This document shows positions 7,994 to 17,420 of a stretch of DNA of 64,000 bases, in pieces. The DNA comes from Ilumatobacteraceae bacterium (GTDB lineage: Bacteria > Actinomycetota > Acidimicrobiia > Acidimicrobiales > Ilumatobacteraceae), in NCBI GenBank assembly GCA_021299715.1, contig JAJTEL010000006.1:62001-126000 (forward strand), read 5' to 3'. The notes under the pieces were generated by a model. It ran no database searches. It was not told where the DNA came from and saw only the letters and a list, made by a program, of their open reading frames with translations. Made by a program: the position numbers and the translations under genes. Numbering within the stretch: the first letter of the stretch is position 1; each line of letters starts with the position of its first letter.

Positions 7994-8890
7994 GTGTCAG
8001 TTGTTGTGGAGAATCTCACCGTTACCTATGGTTCTCTCATAGCGGTCAACAACATCTCGTTTCACGCTCCCGCTGGCGGTGTCACGGTCATTCTTGGGCC
8101 CAACGGTGCAGGCAAGACAAGCACCATTGAAGTGTGTGAGGGATTTCGCCGTCAATCAGCTGGCACCGTTCGTGTTCTGGGCTTAGACCCACAAAAAGAA
8201 CACGCCGCTCTCACCCAGCGCATGGGTGTCATGTTGCAAGGCGGTGGCGTGTACCCCAGTGTGCGTGTTCGAGACGTCATTGCACACTTCTGTGCCCTCT
8301 ACGGCAAAGGGGTCAATCCCACAGAACTTCTTGAACGAGTGGGCCTGACCGAACGCTCCAAAAGCACGTGGCGCAGATTGTCTGGCGGAGAACAACAGCG
8401 TCTGTCGCTTGCACTTGCGCTCGCCGCTCAACCAGACGTGGCGTTCCTTGACGAACCAACATCTGGCGTTGACATTGATGGACGAGACACCATTCGTGAC
8501 ATCATTGCCGAACTTGCTGCGCGCGGCACAACAGTTGTTTTGGCATCGCACGACATGGCAGAAGCTGAAAAAGTAGCCACACATGCTGTTCTGTTTAAAC
8601 AAGGCGAGGTAGTTGCAAGTGGAGAAATTGCCTCGCTGTTAGGTGTGCGAAAGCGTTTGCGGTTCACTTCTTCAGAATCAATAGACGTAGTTCTACTTGG
8701 GGGTGCTGCGGGCAGTCCTGCTCATCATCTTGGAAACGGCGTGTACGAAATTGCGGCCGAAGCATCACCACGATTAGTGGGGCGCATTACACAATGGCTT
8801 GCCGAGCAACAGTTACCTCTCATTGGTATTGACATGGGGCAAGAAACTTTGGAAGACGCATACCGCCGATTTACAGGTGGTCGGTCATGA
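7994..8890 (+). CDS. ABC exporter ATP-binding protein (DrrA/CcmA-like)
   Basis: The 298 residues contain Walker A GPNGAGKTS, signature LSGGEQQRLS, Walker B VAFLDEPTSGVD and the switch His in LASHDMAEAE. The roughly 90-residue C-terminal extension is common in DrrA-type multidrug or lipid exporters. It starts at GTG 7994 and overlaps the permease gene by four bases, giving a two-gene ABC-2 exporter. The substrate is unknown. Confidence 0.93.
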   Translation: MSVVVENLTVTYGSLIAVNNISFHAPAGGVTVILGPNGAGKTSTIEVCEGFRRQSAGTVRVLGLDPQKEHAALTQRMGVMLQGGGVYPSVRVRDVIAHFCALYGKGVNPTELLERVGLTERSKSTWRRLSGGEQQRLSLALALAAQPDVAFLDEPTSGVDIDGRDTIRDIIAELAARGTTVVLASHDMAEAEKVATHAVLFKQGEVVASGEIASLLGVRKRLRFTSSESIDVVLLGGAAGSPAHHLGNGVYEIAAEASPRLVGRITQWLAEQQLPLIGIDMGQETLEDAYRRFTGGRS

Positions 8891-9609
8891 AGCGAATCAT
8901 GCTGCAGTTAGGTGCTGAACTTCGCATCATTCTCCGCAACGGTGAACAACTCTTGCTCACACTTATCATTCCCGTCATTCTGTTGGCATTTTTCGGGTCT
9001 GTCGATGTGTTGCCCAGTGGCAACGGTGATCCCCTGAACTTTCTTGTTCCTGGTGTCTATGCAGTGGCCATCATGTCCACTGCAATGGTCAGCATGGGAA
9101 TTGCCACCGGCTTTGAACGTTCCTATCTTGTATTAAAGCGACTCGGAGCAACTCCACTCACTCGATCACAACTTGTTGTCGCCAAAGTTCTCTCGGTATT
9201 TGTTATTGAGATTCTTCAAGCAGTTGTGCTGTTGTCGCTAGGTGTTGCGTTGGGTTGGCAGCCCCAAGGCAGCACATGGCTACTAGCACTTCCCATTGTT
9301 TTGCTTGGTACGGCGGCATTCGGGGGAATTGGATTACTTCTGGCCGGACGTTTACGTGCTGAAATTAACCTTGCCGCACAAAACGGGCTGTATTTATTGT
9401 TTTTGTTGTTGGGTGGAATGATTATCTCGCGGGATTCTCTTCCTGGCCCTCTCAGCACAGTTGCAGAATGGCTGCCTTCTACTGCATTGGCCGATGGCCT
9501 CAGGTCTACGCTCAACGGTTCTGGCGCACTCTTGACGCCCACCATTGTTCTGTCAGTGTGGGCTGTTCTCGCACCTCTTGTAGCGGCGCGTCGTTTCCGT
9601 TGGAGTTAA
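8887..9609 (+). CDS. ABC-2 type transporter permease
   Basis: The 240-residue protein has six hydrophobic segments in the ABC-2 arrangement. A short cytoplasmic start (LGAELRIILRNGEQ) is followed by the first helix and a coupling loop ending in LKRLGATPLTRSQL, the conserved ABC-2 LR-G-pl-tr pattern. It pairs with the ATPase whose stop it overlaps. It ends 13 bases before the stop of the convergent acetyltransferase gene. Confidence 0.9.
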   Translation: MKRIMLQLGAELRIILRNGEQLLLTLIIPVILLAFFGSVDVLPSGNGDPLNFLVPGVYAVAIMSTAMVSMGIATGFERSYLVLKRLGATPLTRSQLVVAKVLSVFVIEILQAVVLLSLGVALGWQPQGSTWLLALPIVLLGTAAFGGIGLLLAGRLRAEINLAAQNGLYLLFLLLGGMIISRDSLPGPLSTVAEWLPSTALADGLRSTLNGSGALLTPTIVLSVWAVLAPLVAARRFRWS

Positions 9610-9622
9610 TGCACTGTGCGAT

Positions 9623-10099
9623 TCACAGATCGCAACACATCACTGTGACATTGTGATCTGCAAGGCGAGCCATTCGAAGAGTGCGCCACCCCATCGCCTG
9701 GTACCACGCAACTGCATTCTCCGTGTACAGGTACAGACGCTGAATATTCACAGTGCGCGCACGATTCATCATTTCATGCACGAGGGCAGTTCCGACGCCC
9801 GCATGTCTATGTTCTTCGTTGACAAACACAGCCGCTAACCACGGTCCGGGTTCAGTTGCACCTGGAAGTTCATCGTCGGCAATCAGAGATGCGGTGCCCA
9901 CAACCTTTTCTCCGTTGTAAGCAACAAGAACAATGGGGAGGGTCTGCGCTTGCAGCGACTCGGCATACAGGTTGAGATACCACTGGTCGGTGTCATGTGG
10001 AAAATCACGCCGCCAATGCGATACGCACGCACGAGCAACGACCGCTTGTACTGCAGCATCATCGGGCATCTCAGCAATACGGAAATTCATCTTTTGCAT
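9623..10099 (-). CDS. GNAT family N-acetyltransferase
   Basis: The 158 residues show the GNAT core: VVGTASLIADDE on strand 4, AVFVNEEHRHAGVGTALVHEMM with the acetyl-CoA pyrophosphate-binding pattern (R/Q-x-x-G-x-G/A), and a C-terminal LYTENAVAWYQAMGWRTL. The substrate is unknown. An in-frame Met three codons downstream (10090) is an equally good start. It lies upstream of no obvious partner; the lipoprotein pair behind it is in the same orientation with a 21-base gap. Confidence 0.88.
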   Translation of the reverse strand: MQKMNFRIAEMPDDAAVQAVVARACVSHWRRDFPHDTDQWYLNLYAESLQAQTLPIVLVAYNGEKVVGTASLIADDELPGATEPGPWLAAVFVNEEHRHAGVGTALVHEMMNRARTVNIQRLYLYTENAVAWYQAMGWRTLRMARLADHNVTVMCCDL

Positions 10100-10120
10100 C
10101 GCAGAACATTCACCATGAAC

Positions 10121-10870
10121 TTATGGACTTAGCGGAACAAGCGCCAACTGGTCTCCATAATTGGCAATATTCACCAAAGACGAAGCCTGTGGTCCTTGAA
10201 CAACTTTGCGTCCAAAGTCCAAGAAGTCGACAACAACTGGATATTGATTTGTTGAATTATTACCTTCAAATCGAAGAAGAGTCTTAGTTTCTTTGTCTAA
10301 CCAGAAGACTGTTCGTTTCCCATAACGAAGAACTATTGCTTGTCGATTACGTAGTTCATCAGTACGAATGAATGCCGAGCCTTCCATCTGTAAGAGAAGT
10401 TGGGCATTATCGGGCGTTTGTGAAGATAATCCCGTCACAATCGCCAAGATCTGATCTAGCCGTCGCTTGACGGCATCTGGTTTTCGTACGAGAACTGGAC
10501 TATTCACGGTTGGCAATACCTGTGCCATTACTTCATCAAATGTCGGCCGTCGTTCGGCAACAAAGTCTCTACTCCACCACACTTCTTCAACCGGGTATGG
10601 CTGCGAACCCCCAAAAACACGCGCAGTACCTTGATGATTTTTCCAGTCGATGATGCCTTCTACGGTTATTGTTCCACCGCCGTCGCCTGCTTGCGCCGCC
10701 AAGTAAAAAGATGCGCCCTGTGCTTCATAATTTCGGAAAAGTACCTCAGCCAGTATTGATGCTTCCTCAGAAGTAAGAGCCCGTTCAGTGCTTTGTTTCG
10801 CTCCCCCACATGCGCTCAGGGAAAGAACACTGAAAAATACTGCGGCCACTCCAAGTGAGCGTATTTTCAC
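10121..10870 (-). CDS. Lipoprotein, LppX/LprG- or LolA-like fold suspected
   Basis: The 249-residue protein has a lipoprotein signal with lipobox LSAC (C21). The mature region has alternating strands ending in WLDKETKTLLRFEG, reminiscent of the half-barrel LppX/LprG or LolA proteins that shuttle lipids or glycolipids; this resemblance is weak. The GTG start at 10870 is supported by GAGGAAA five bases upstream. It begins 13 bases after the beta-helix lipoprotein stop, so the two form an operon. I do not recognise an ortholog. Confidence 0.7.
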   Translation of the reverse strand: MKIRSLGVAAVFFSVLSLSACGGAKQSTERALTSEEASILAEVLFRNYEAQGASFYLAAQAGDGGGTITVEGIIDWKNHQGTARVFGGSQPYPVEEVWWSRDFVAERRPTFDEVMAQVLPTVNSPVLVRKPDAVKRRLDQILAIVTGLSSQTPDNAQLLLQMEGSAFIRTDELRNRQAIVLRYGKRTVFWLDKETKTLLRFEGNNSTNQYPVVVDFLDFGRKVVQGPQASSLVNIANYGDQLALVPLSP

Positions 10871-10883
10871 AAGGTTTCCTCAA

Positions 10884-12131
10884 TCATTTAACTGTCGGTA
10901 CGACAAGGGCAGATAGCGAGGGATACGTGGGTTCGCCTATGGGAACTCGAACTGGTGCAGTGAGCGCTTGAGGCATATTTGCTTGTGATGGTGGTGCAGG
11001 GACTGTGCGGTAATCAACAGTGGGTGGAGCAGGTAACGGCTTGTATTCAATAACTTCGTTAAGACTGGCCGCGCCTGAACAGGGCAGCCTTTGCTCAATC
11101 TTTGCTGGAGTCGACGATGAGAACATGTTCCCCTTGAAACAGTTCCCCAACACATCCTGGGCTCGGCCTATAAAGATCAAGTCAGTTGAATTATCTTTCG
11201 CGTCATTCTCAAGAACCTTGTTTTCCGCTGGAAGAACATCGCTAATAGACATAATTGCAATTCCCGCCCAGGAGTGTCCGCGCACAACATTCTTGGTGAC
11301 AAGATTTGAGAGCCCACCGCCAATCACTATTCCTCCGCCGAAGAACCCTTTGGGAATGGGCGGAGCGTTGGGATTGTCATTGTTCTCCACCAGATTCGCT
11401 GCGATAGTTGCACCCTTTTGTGGCGACAACATTTCAGCATCCTGAGAATTCGGTGTCATTCCCAATCTGTTGTCCCGAAAAATTGATTCCACCACCCATA
11501 CATTGTCTGATGCATTTGTGCCGTAGTAACCAATTGCATTGTTCTCTGCGATTGACTGCCGAATAACGACATTGCAGGGGCGACATTGCCCTACATAGAG
11601 ACCCGAATCCGGATGCCCAGAGGCGTACGACTGCTCTATCAGACCATTCTTTGATGCGAATGCATAGATGCCATACAGACCGTTATTGAAACTGGTGACA
11701 TACGAAACGCGATATCCGTCCAGTGTGTTTGAGTCGGAACCGTATGTTCCATATTCGCCTTCCCTCTCGCGCAGGGCACCACTAAAGACGATTCCATTTT
11801 GTCTGAAAGATTTGACAGTGAGATTCTCGATGGCGACTGAATCCGCGGATACCTCAAAACCGTTAATGAGTTCATCGCTACCATCAATGACAACTTCATT
11901 TCGATTCTGACCGCGAATAACAATTCGTTCTTGGTCAACTTTGACGGCTTCGCGATAAACACCGGGCGCAATAAGAATTAAGTCACCGGAATCTGCTGCA
12001 TTCACCGCTTCCTGAATTGTTGAGTAGTCCTGAGGAACGAGAAGTGTTTGGTTTTCGTTGGTGTCAGAACCACAACTAGAAAGAACTAATACCGCAAGAC
12101 AGACAACAACAAGAATTTTGGGAAACCGCAT
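10884..12131 (-). CDS. Right-handed parallel beta-helix lipoprotein
   Basis: The start at ATG 12131 gives 415 residues with a lipobox (SSC, C20). In-frame codons further upstream would bury the signal peptide and are rejected. After the signal, the region TIQEAVNAADSGDLILIAPGVYRE is typical of pectate-lyase/NosD-like beta-helix (CASH/Pbh1) proteins. Repeated coils such as GIVFSG, GIYAFAS, GLYVGQ and IGYYGTNAS follow. A paired C-P-C (about residues 181-184) may form a disulfide. The C-terminus is Pro-rich. It is likely a surface polysaccharide-binding or -modifying protein, but no catalytic triad was identified. Confidence 0.8.
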   Translation of the reverse strand: MRFPKILVVVCLAVLVLSSCGSDTNENQTLLVPQDYSTIQEAVNAADSGDLILIAPGVYREAVKVDQERIVIRGQNRNEVVIDGSDELINGFEVSADSVAIENLTVKSFRQNGIVFSGALREREGEYGTYGSDSNTLDGYRVSYVTSFNNGLYGIYAFASKNGLIEQSYASGHPDSGLYVGQCRPCNVVIRQSIAENNAIGYYGTNASDNVWVVESIFRDNRLGMTPNSQDAEMLSPQKGATIAANLVENNDNPNAPPIPKGFFGGGIVIGGGLSNLVTKNVVRGHSWAGIAIMSISDVLPAENKVLENDAKDNSTDLIFIGRAQDVLGNCFKGNMFSSSTPAKIEQRLPCSGAASLNEVIEYKPLPAPPTVDYRTVPAPPSQANMPQALTAPVRVPIGEPTYPSLSALVVPTVK

Positions 12132-12281
12132 ACGCCACGAATTTACTCGCCCTTGACGAGTCGAGATCTTTTCGTTTTCGCACGTGAGATACATCACGAC
12201 CCATGTCTTCACTTCGTGCCAACAACACCAGGTTCTAATCTGCGCTCAGATGTCTGGATGGAAAAATATTTCTTTTTCTAA

Positions 12282-13223
12282 TTATGAAGAAGTCGGGGTT
12301 TCTGGCGCTGGCTTAGTCCGTTCGAAAGCCTGTTCCACTTCGGAATACATAAGCGGAGCGTCGGTACCCACAATTTCAGAATCGGGCAGTGCTGACCCTT
12401 TTGAATACGACTGATCTTCAAAGAATCCACTCATAAATCGTGTGAAGTAGATGTAGATGATGAGCGCCCACATATACACCGAGCCACCCAACTTCATGAT
12501 TCCACCAGCAGCTTGTTGGTCGCTGAGAACTGAAATACCACCCACACGAACATTGGTGTCGTAATGGTTGTAGACCGATCCTTCGGCAAACGTCAGCCAA
12601 CCCGCAGGAATGGTGGGAATGAGTGAAGTACCGAACAGATAGATCATCTTGGCTCCGTCGCTCATGCGCCATTCACGAATGGGGCCACACACTGGCGTCC
12701 AAAACATAAGCGACGTAACAACCACCAGAACGTGAATTGAATAGTGCAGTGGGCCACCCGCAGCACTTCTGTTAACAATTTGTGGTGTGTGCGTCAACAG
12801 CAACGTGAGGTTGTACACAACCACTCCCACCACTGGGCGAGTCATTGCGTGCACCACCTTGTACACCTTGCCGTTTCCAATCAGCAGGCGGAAGAGCCAC
12901 TCTGGTGTGGATAACAGCGCCAAAGGAGGAACGATGTAGGTGAGAATGAGGTGTTGCACCATGTGCACTGAGTACAAATACTCCTCGGCGATGTCATGCA
13001 TGGGCCAGTCGCTCGACAACCACAGCAAGGTGATCATCAAGATAAACATGCGCTTTTGGCGCCTAGGCATTACTTGACCGGCGGGCGCTGCCTTGGGGCC
13101 CAATACACGAACGGTGTATAGCCACGCAGCAACAAGTCCTGCGATGAGAATCCACACCTCAATATGAAGTTGAAACCGCCATGGGTCTGGATTTGTTGTT
13201 GGGTTAATGCCGGCGAGAAACAC
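12282..13223 (-). CDS. ctaG: CtaG-like cytochrome c oxidase assembly protein (caa3_CtaG family)
   Basis: The 313-residue membrane protein has about seven helices and the caa3_CtaG motifs: DWPMHDIAEEYLYSVHMVQH with conserved histidines, LTYIVPPLALLSTPEW, and a later NHYDTNVRVGG. B. subtilis CtaG is needed for caa3 oxidase assembly and is unrelated to the CtaG/Cox11 family. It lies at the downstream end of the oxidase operon in the same orientation. The GTG start is at 13223. A 150-base gap behind it holds no gene. Confidence 0.88.
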   Translation of the reverse strand: MFLAGINPTTNPDPWRFQLHIEVWILIAGLVAAWLYTVRVLGPKAAPAGQVMPRRQKRMFILMITLLWLSSDWPMHDIAEEYLYSVHMVQHLILTYIVPPLALLSTPEWLFRLLIGNGKVYKVVHAMTRPVVGVVVYNLTLLLTHTPQIVNRSAAGGPLHYSIHVLVVVTSLMFWTPVCGPIREWRMSDGAKMIYLFGTSLIPTIPAGWLTFAEGSVYNHYDTNVRVGGISVLSDQQAAGGIMKLGGSVYMWALIIYIYFTRFMSGFFEDQSYSKGSALPDSEIVGTDAPLMYSEVEQAFERTKPAPETPTSS

Positions 13224-13243
13224 CGTACAACCGCTTTCTCTAT

Positions 13244-13543
13244 TTACGCGATGAAGAACTTAAAGGTGGCAAGGGCGGTGATGTACACGAACAACGCCAA
13301 TGCCAGACCTGTGTAAAACAAGAAGCTAAACATCTTGTTATCGAACTTCAAGTGCATGAAGTACGACACCACCATGACGAACTTGATGACCATCATGATC
13401 ATGAGCGATGGCATGAACAGAGGACCAAAATCGACGTAATACGTGGAAACCTCTAGCGCCGTGATGGCGGCAAGGATGAGTGCAATCTTGATGTAGCCGG
13501 CATCTGACATGCCGTGATCGTGATGTTCTGCTGTTTCACTCAT
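13244..13543 (-). CDS. Cytochrome c oxidase subunit IV (CtaF/COX4-pro type)
   Basis: The 99-residue protein has three hydrophobic helices and begins with a His-rich cytoplasmic stretch (AEHHDHGMSD). The pattern LILAAITALEVSTYYV and VVSYFMHLKFD is the conserved prokaryotic COX4 signature. It stabilises the oxidase complex. It sits between ctaE and ctaG in the order usual for caa3-type operons. Confidence 0.88.
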   Translation of the reverse strand: MSETAEHHDHGMSDAGYIKIALILAAITALEVSTYYVDFGPLFMPSLMIMMVIKFVMVVSYFMHLKFDNKMFSFLFYTGLALALFVYITALATFKFFIA

Positions 13544-13558
13544 GATGACCCCTTTTGA

Positions 13559-14173
13559 CTATGCCGGAATGAGGTAGACGAGAGTGAAGATGATGATCCA
13601 CACAATGTCGACGAAGTGCCAATACAAACCGACGAGTTCTACTACTTCGGCTTTGTTTCCAGTGATCTTGTTCTTCTTGATGATGCCCACAGTGGACAAC
13701 AACATGATGACACCGACGGAAACGTGTACGCCATGGAAACCTGTGAGTGAGTAGAAGCTAGAACCAAAAAGGCTGGTAGTGAAGCCAAGGCCTTCACGGA
13801 TGAACGTGGTGAATTCATACACCTGGCCACCCACGAACGTTGCACCAAGCACCGCTGTAACGGTGAGCCACAAGTTGGTACGGCGATCGTCCTTGCGCTG
13901 TGCTGCCGTAACAGCAAGCACCATGGTCAACGATGACATCAACAACACAAAGCTGCTGACCGATGTGAACGGGATGTCGTAGATCTGTGATGGGTGCGGA
14001 CCGTCGGACACGCGCCCGCGGTACAGCATGTACGTGGAAATGAGTCCACCGAAAAGCAGACATTCAGATCCGAGGAAGAGCCACATTGCCAACTTGTTGT
14101 TGGACAAACCAGTGGACGAATGATGGCCGTGATCCGACGCGTGGTCGGCGGTGTGGGTTGCTGTCTCAGCCAA
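13559..14173 (-). CDS. ctaE: Cytochrome c oxidase subunit III
   Basis: I chose the TTG at 14173 (204 residues), which overlaps the ctaD stop by eight bases and has AAGGAG ten bases upstream. An in-frame ATG further upstream would add about 38 residues lying inside ctaD. The protein has a His-rich start and five helices, with the conserved FLGSECLLFGG (Glu), GFHGVHV and YWHFVDIVW signatures of active subunit III. It supports proton uptake and stability of subunit I. These signatures are missing from its paralog at 18548-19153. Confidence 0.92.
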   Translation of the reverse strand: MAETATHTADHASDHGHHSSTGLSNNKLAMWLFLGSECLLFGGLISTYMLYRGRVSDGPHPSQIYDIPFTSVSSFVLLMSSLTMVLAVTAAQRKDDRRTNLWLTVTAVLGATFVGGQVYEFTTFIREGLGFTTSLFGSSFYSLTGFHGVHVSVGVIMLLSTVGIIKKNKITGNKAEVVELVGLYWHFVDIVWIIIFTLVYLIPA

Positions 14174-16151
14174 GGGGAGCAATCTCCTTCGTGGAACCGT
14201 CAGTTGACGGCGGATCAAAATCGATGTCTTCTGCAACTGAGGGTTCAAGAACCCAGCCATAGGAAGCAAACAACACAATGGCGCCACCGAGAACCATGAT
14301 GGGCACTCCGTAAACGACGCCCATACCCAAAATTCCTACACCAATAGCGAGAACAAGTGGCCAATACGAAGGACCGGGAAGGTGAATATCTTTCTCGGCA
14401 GCCTCTTCTTCTGCGCGCACCAAGTCTTCGCCTTCGGCAATCTTTTTCATGGTGTGCGTAGCGGTGTCTTCCTCATACTTGCGATGGAAGAACTCGTCGA
14501 GGTGATGAACCACAGGAATGCGGTCAAAGTTATGCGCCTTCGGTGGGCTAGTGGTGAGCCACTCAAGTGTGCGTGCATCCCATGGGTCGAGGGGTGATGC
14601 TTTGCCCTTACGCGCGGTGTACACCACGTTGATAAGGAAGACCAGAACGCCGACAGCCAAGATGAACGAACCGATTGATGCCACCAAATTCCAGAACGCA
14701 AGGTTGAACATTCCTTCACCTGCACGAGCTTCGGTCCATACATACATACGGCGTGGCTGGCCTTGCAAACCAAGAATGTGCATGGGGCCGAACGTGAGGT
14801 TCATACCAATAACCATCAGCCAGAAGTTCCAGGAGCCCAGTTTTTCGTTCAGCATCTTGCCGAACACCTTTGGCCACCAGTAATAGAAACCAGAGAACAA
14901 GCCAAACACCATTCCACCGAACAACACGTAATGGAAGTGAGCAACGATGTAGTACGTATCGGTCTGCTGCGTGTCTGACGGTGCAACAGAGTGGGTAACA
15001 CCCGACAAACCACCAACAGTGAACAACATGACAAGTCCGATGGCGAACTTCATTGCGGTGGTGTACCAGACTTTGCCGCCCCACATTGTGAGCAACCAGT
15101 TGAAGATTTTCACACCGGTGGGAATTGCAATTGCCATCGTTGCAACGGAGAACACTGCAACCGACACTGGCCCAAGACCAGCCGCGAACATGTGGTGAGC
15201 CCACACGCCGAATCCGACAAGTCCGATTGATGCACCAGAGAAAACAACGAACGGATAGCCGAACAATGGCTTACGCGAGAATGTTGGGAGTACCTCTGAG
15301 ATGATGCCGAAGGCCGGCAAGATCAACACGTACACCTCTGGGTGACCAAAGATCCAGAACAAGTGCTGCCACAGAAGGGGGTCGGCGCCTTGTGAAACGT
15401 CGAAGAACGTTGCTCCATACGAACGCTGGAACATGAGAAGTACAAGCGCAACGGTGATGACGGGAAGTGAGAACACCAGCAAGAACTGCACCACAAGAAT
15501 CATCCATGTGAAAACAGGCATCTTCATCAGGCTCATGCCTGGTGCGCGCATGTTCAACACAGTGACAATGAGGTTGATAGAGCCAATAAGTGATGCAACA
15601 CCGGCAATCTGTAAACCAAGAATCCAGTAGTCAACGCCATTGCTTGGCGAGAACACTGGGCCTGAGTTTGGCGCATACATAAACCAACCACCGTCGGCTG
15701 CTCCACCAAGGAACCATGACGCGTTCAGAACGAGTCCGCCAACGATGAGCAACCACAGAGACAATGCGTTCAAACGTGGGAACGCAACGTCACGTGCGCC
15801 AATTTGCAATGGCAAGAAGTAGTTAGCAAATGCTGCTGCCATTGGCATAGCGAACAAGAACACCATTGTTGTGCCGTGCATGGTGAACATTTGGTTGTAT
15901 TGGTCGGCACTAAGAATGGTGCCATTTGGTGCCGCCAACTGAAGACGAATGAGAAGTGCTTCAACGCCGCCGACAATGAAGAAGAACATCGCGACAACGC
16001 CGTACATGATTCCGATCTTCTTATGGTCAACAGTAAAGAGCCATTCCTTCCAGCCCTTTGTTTCCACTGGGCGCTTTACGGCACCAAGTGATTGGCTGGC
16101 AGTCACCACTGCTGGTGTGGTGTCTGAGCCGGGTCGTTCAATAATCGCCAT
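14166..16151 (-). CDS. ctaD: Cytochrome c oxidase subunit I (catalytic)
   Basis: The 661 residues hold all metal ligands of an A-type haem-copper oxidase: H92 (haem a), H270 and cross-linked Y274 in GHPEVY, H319 and H320 (CuB), and H405 and H407 in HFHYVL (haem a3 and haem a). The E-containing HPEVYVLILPAFGI segment marks the proton channel. Beyond the 12-helix core, a C-terminal extension (about 590-640) with two more helices begins GPSYWPLVLA. It is related to the start of the neighbouring 17417-18541 protein. It is the terminal oxidase of respiration. Confidence 0.97.
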   Translation of the reverse strand: MAIIERPGSDTTPAVVTASQSLGAVKRPVETKGWKEWLFTVDHKKIGIMYGVVAMFFFIVGGVEALLIRLQLAAPNGTILSADQYNQMFTMHGTTMVFLFAMPMAAAFANYFLPLQIGARDVAFPRLNALSLWLLIVGGLVLNASWFLGGAADGGWFMYAPNSGPVFSPSNGVDYWILGLQIAGVASLIGSINLIVTVLNMRAPGMSLMKMPVFTWMILVVQFLLVFSLPVITVALVLLMFQRSYGATFFDVSQGADPLLWQHLFWIFGHPEVYVLILPAFGIISEVLPTFSRKPLFGYPFVVFSGASIGLVGFGVWAHHMFAAGLGPVSVAVFSVATMAIAIPTGVKIFNWLLTMWGGKVWYTTAMKFAIGLVMLFTVGGLSGVTHSVAPSDTQQTDTYYIVAHFHYVLFGGMVFGLFSGFYYWWPKVFGKMLNEKLGSWNFWLMVIGMNLTFGPMHILGLQGQPRRMYVWTEARAGEGMFNLAFWNLVASIGSFILAVGVLVFLINVVYTARKGKASPLDPWDARTLEWLTTSPPKAHNFDRIPVVHHLDEFFHRKYEEDTATHTMKKIAEGEDLVRAEEEAAEKDIHLPGPSYWPLVLAIGVGILGMGVVYGVPIMVLGGAIVLFASYGWVLEPSVAEDIDFDPPSTDGSTKEIAPLG

Positions 16152-16163
16152 GATGTTCTCCGA

Positions 16164-17420
16164 TTACTTCAGCGTCAATAGGTAGGCAACGAGCTTGTCA
16201 ATGTCATCCTCGGTAAGACCAAGGTTCGGCATTCCGCGGTACAACCCATTCGACTTTTCAAGGTTGCTGGGGTCCGCATACATGGGCTTCATGGCTGGCG
16301 CGTTTCGCAACCATGCACGAAGATCTTTTTCATTCAGGCAATCTTCCGAAACGCCGGCCAAGTACTTCGCACCGAACTCTTCAGACTTCGCATTCCATAC
16401 ATCTGCACGACACTCTTCATTGACAAGGTCAAACATTGCGCCCGCAAATGTGTTGCGAGACATGAGGTGAGACAAATTGGGCGCTGCGCCGGAATACACG
16501 TTCTCGTCTGGAGCCGAGATGATGGGCTTGCCATTTGCATCTTTAATTCCGTTGACCTGGTGACAACGTGAGCACTGGTTGATGAAAGTGGTTTCACCTT
16601 CTGCCGCAAGTGTTCCGGCTGCTGGAGCGGTGTAGGCCTTCTGCTGACCAGCAACCCACTTCGCAAAGTCTTCCTTCGACAACGCGACCGCTTCCATACG
16701 CATGTTGGCGTGAGACAAGCCGCAGAATTCTGTGCATTGTCCTGCGTAGATGCCTGGCTCGTCTGCCTCTAGACGCAGCAAGTGAATACGACCAGGTACG
16801 GCGTCTTTCTTACCGTTTAGTGCTGGAATCCAGTATGAGTGGATGACGTCGCGGCTTGTTTCGCGCAACAACACCTTTGTCCCAACAGGAATAACCAATT
16901 GGCCCGAGCTGATGATGGGCTGAGAGATTCCTTGGTCTGCTTGTACTGGATAGTCGTACTCCCACCACCACTGCTGTCCAGTGACGTTGATGATGAGTTC
17001 GGTGTCTTTTGTTTCTGCAAGATCGAAAATGCCGCGGAATGTAAAGACACCAACGACCGTAAGGATGAGAGCGGGAACAATTGTGAGAGTGATTTCTACA
17101 TACGGCTTGCCGTGCGACTGAGCAGGAATTGCCTGACCCTTATCGCGGAACTTCATGAAGATGTATGTGGCAAGAGCAAGAACAATGACTCCGACGACTC
17201 CTGCAATGGGGAACACAATCATGTTGAGATCATCGATGATCTTTGCGTTTGGTCCCTTCGGAACAAACGTGTCTTGAGGTGCGTTAGTGGCGCAACCAGT
17301 GAGGAACACTGTTGCAGACACTCCCGCTAGGGCGGTGACGATACGACGGCGCGAGGACTTCACGGGTGTCACGGTATCTATTGCCTTCTCTTTTGTCAGG
17401 ACTGGGTCGATGTGGCTCAC
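16164..17420 (-). CDS. ctaC: Cytochrome c oxidase subunit II fused to cytochrome c (caa3 type)
   Basis: The 418-residue protein has a lipobox-like FLTGC (C43), two helices, and a CuA cupredoxin domain with H194, C229, E231, C233, H237 and M240. A cytochrome c domain follows, with haem motif CSRCH at 283-287 and the probable axial Met at M397 in YRGMPNL. Between them lies an enlarged insert with extra cysteines C337 and C361 that could form a disulfide. The GTG start overlaps the stop of the upstream gene. The fusion accepts electrons directly without a separate cytochrome c. Confidence 0.95.
   Translation of the reverse strand: MSHIDPVLTKEKAIDTVTPVKSSRRRIVTALAGVSATVFLTGCATNAPQDTFVPKGPNAKIIDDLNMIVFPIAGVVGVIVLALATYIFMKFRDKGQAIPAQSHGKPYVEITLTIVPALILTVVGVFTFRGIFDLAETKDTELIINVTGQQWWWEYDYPVQADQGISQPIISSGQLVIPVGTKVLLRETSRDVIHSYWIPALNGKKDAVPGRIHLLRLEADEPGIYAGQCTEFCGLSHANMRMEAVALSKEDFAKWVAGQQKAYTAPAAGTLAAEGETTFINQCSRCHQVNGIKDANGKPIISAPDENVYSGAAPNLSHLMSRNTFAGAMFDLVNEECRADVWNAKSEEFGAKYLAGVSEDCLNEKDLRAWLRNAPAMKPMYADPSNLEKSNGLYRGMPNLGLTEDDIDKLVAYLLTLK

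Noticed and set aside
9626-9660. Inverted repeat CAGATC...GATCTG at the end of the convergent ABC permease and acetyltransferase genes
   Set aside because: It lies within acetyltransferase coding DNA, has a long loop and no T run, so evidence for a terminator is weak.
14174-14287. Upstream ATG giving ctaE 38 more residues
   Set aside because: The added part is translated from ctaD coding DNA out of frame and is not membrane- or subunit III-like; TTG 14173 has AAGGAG at a suitable distance.
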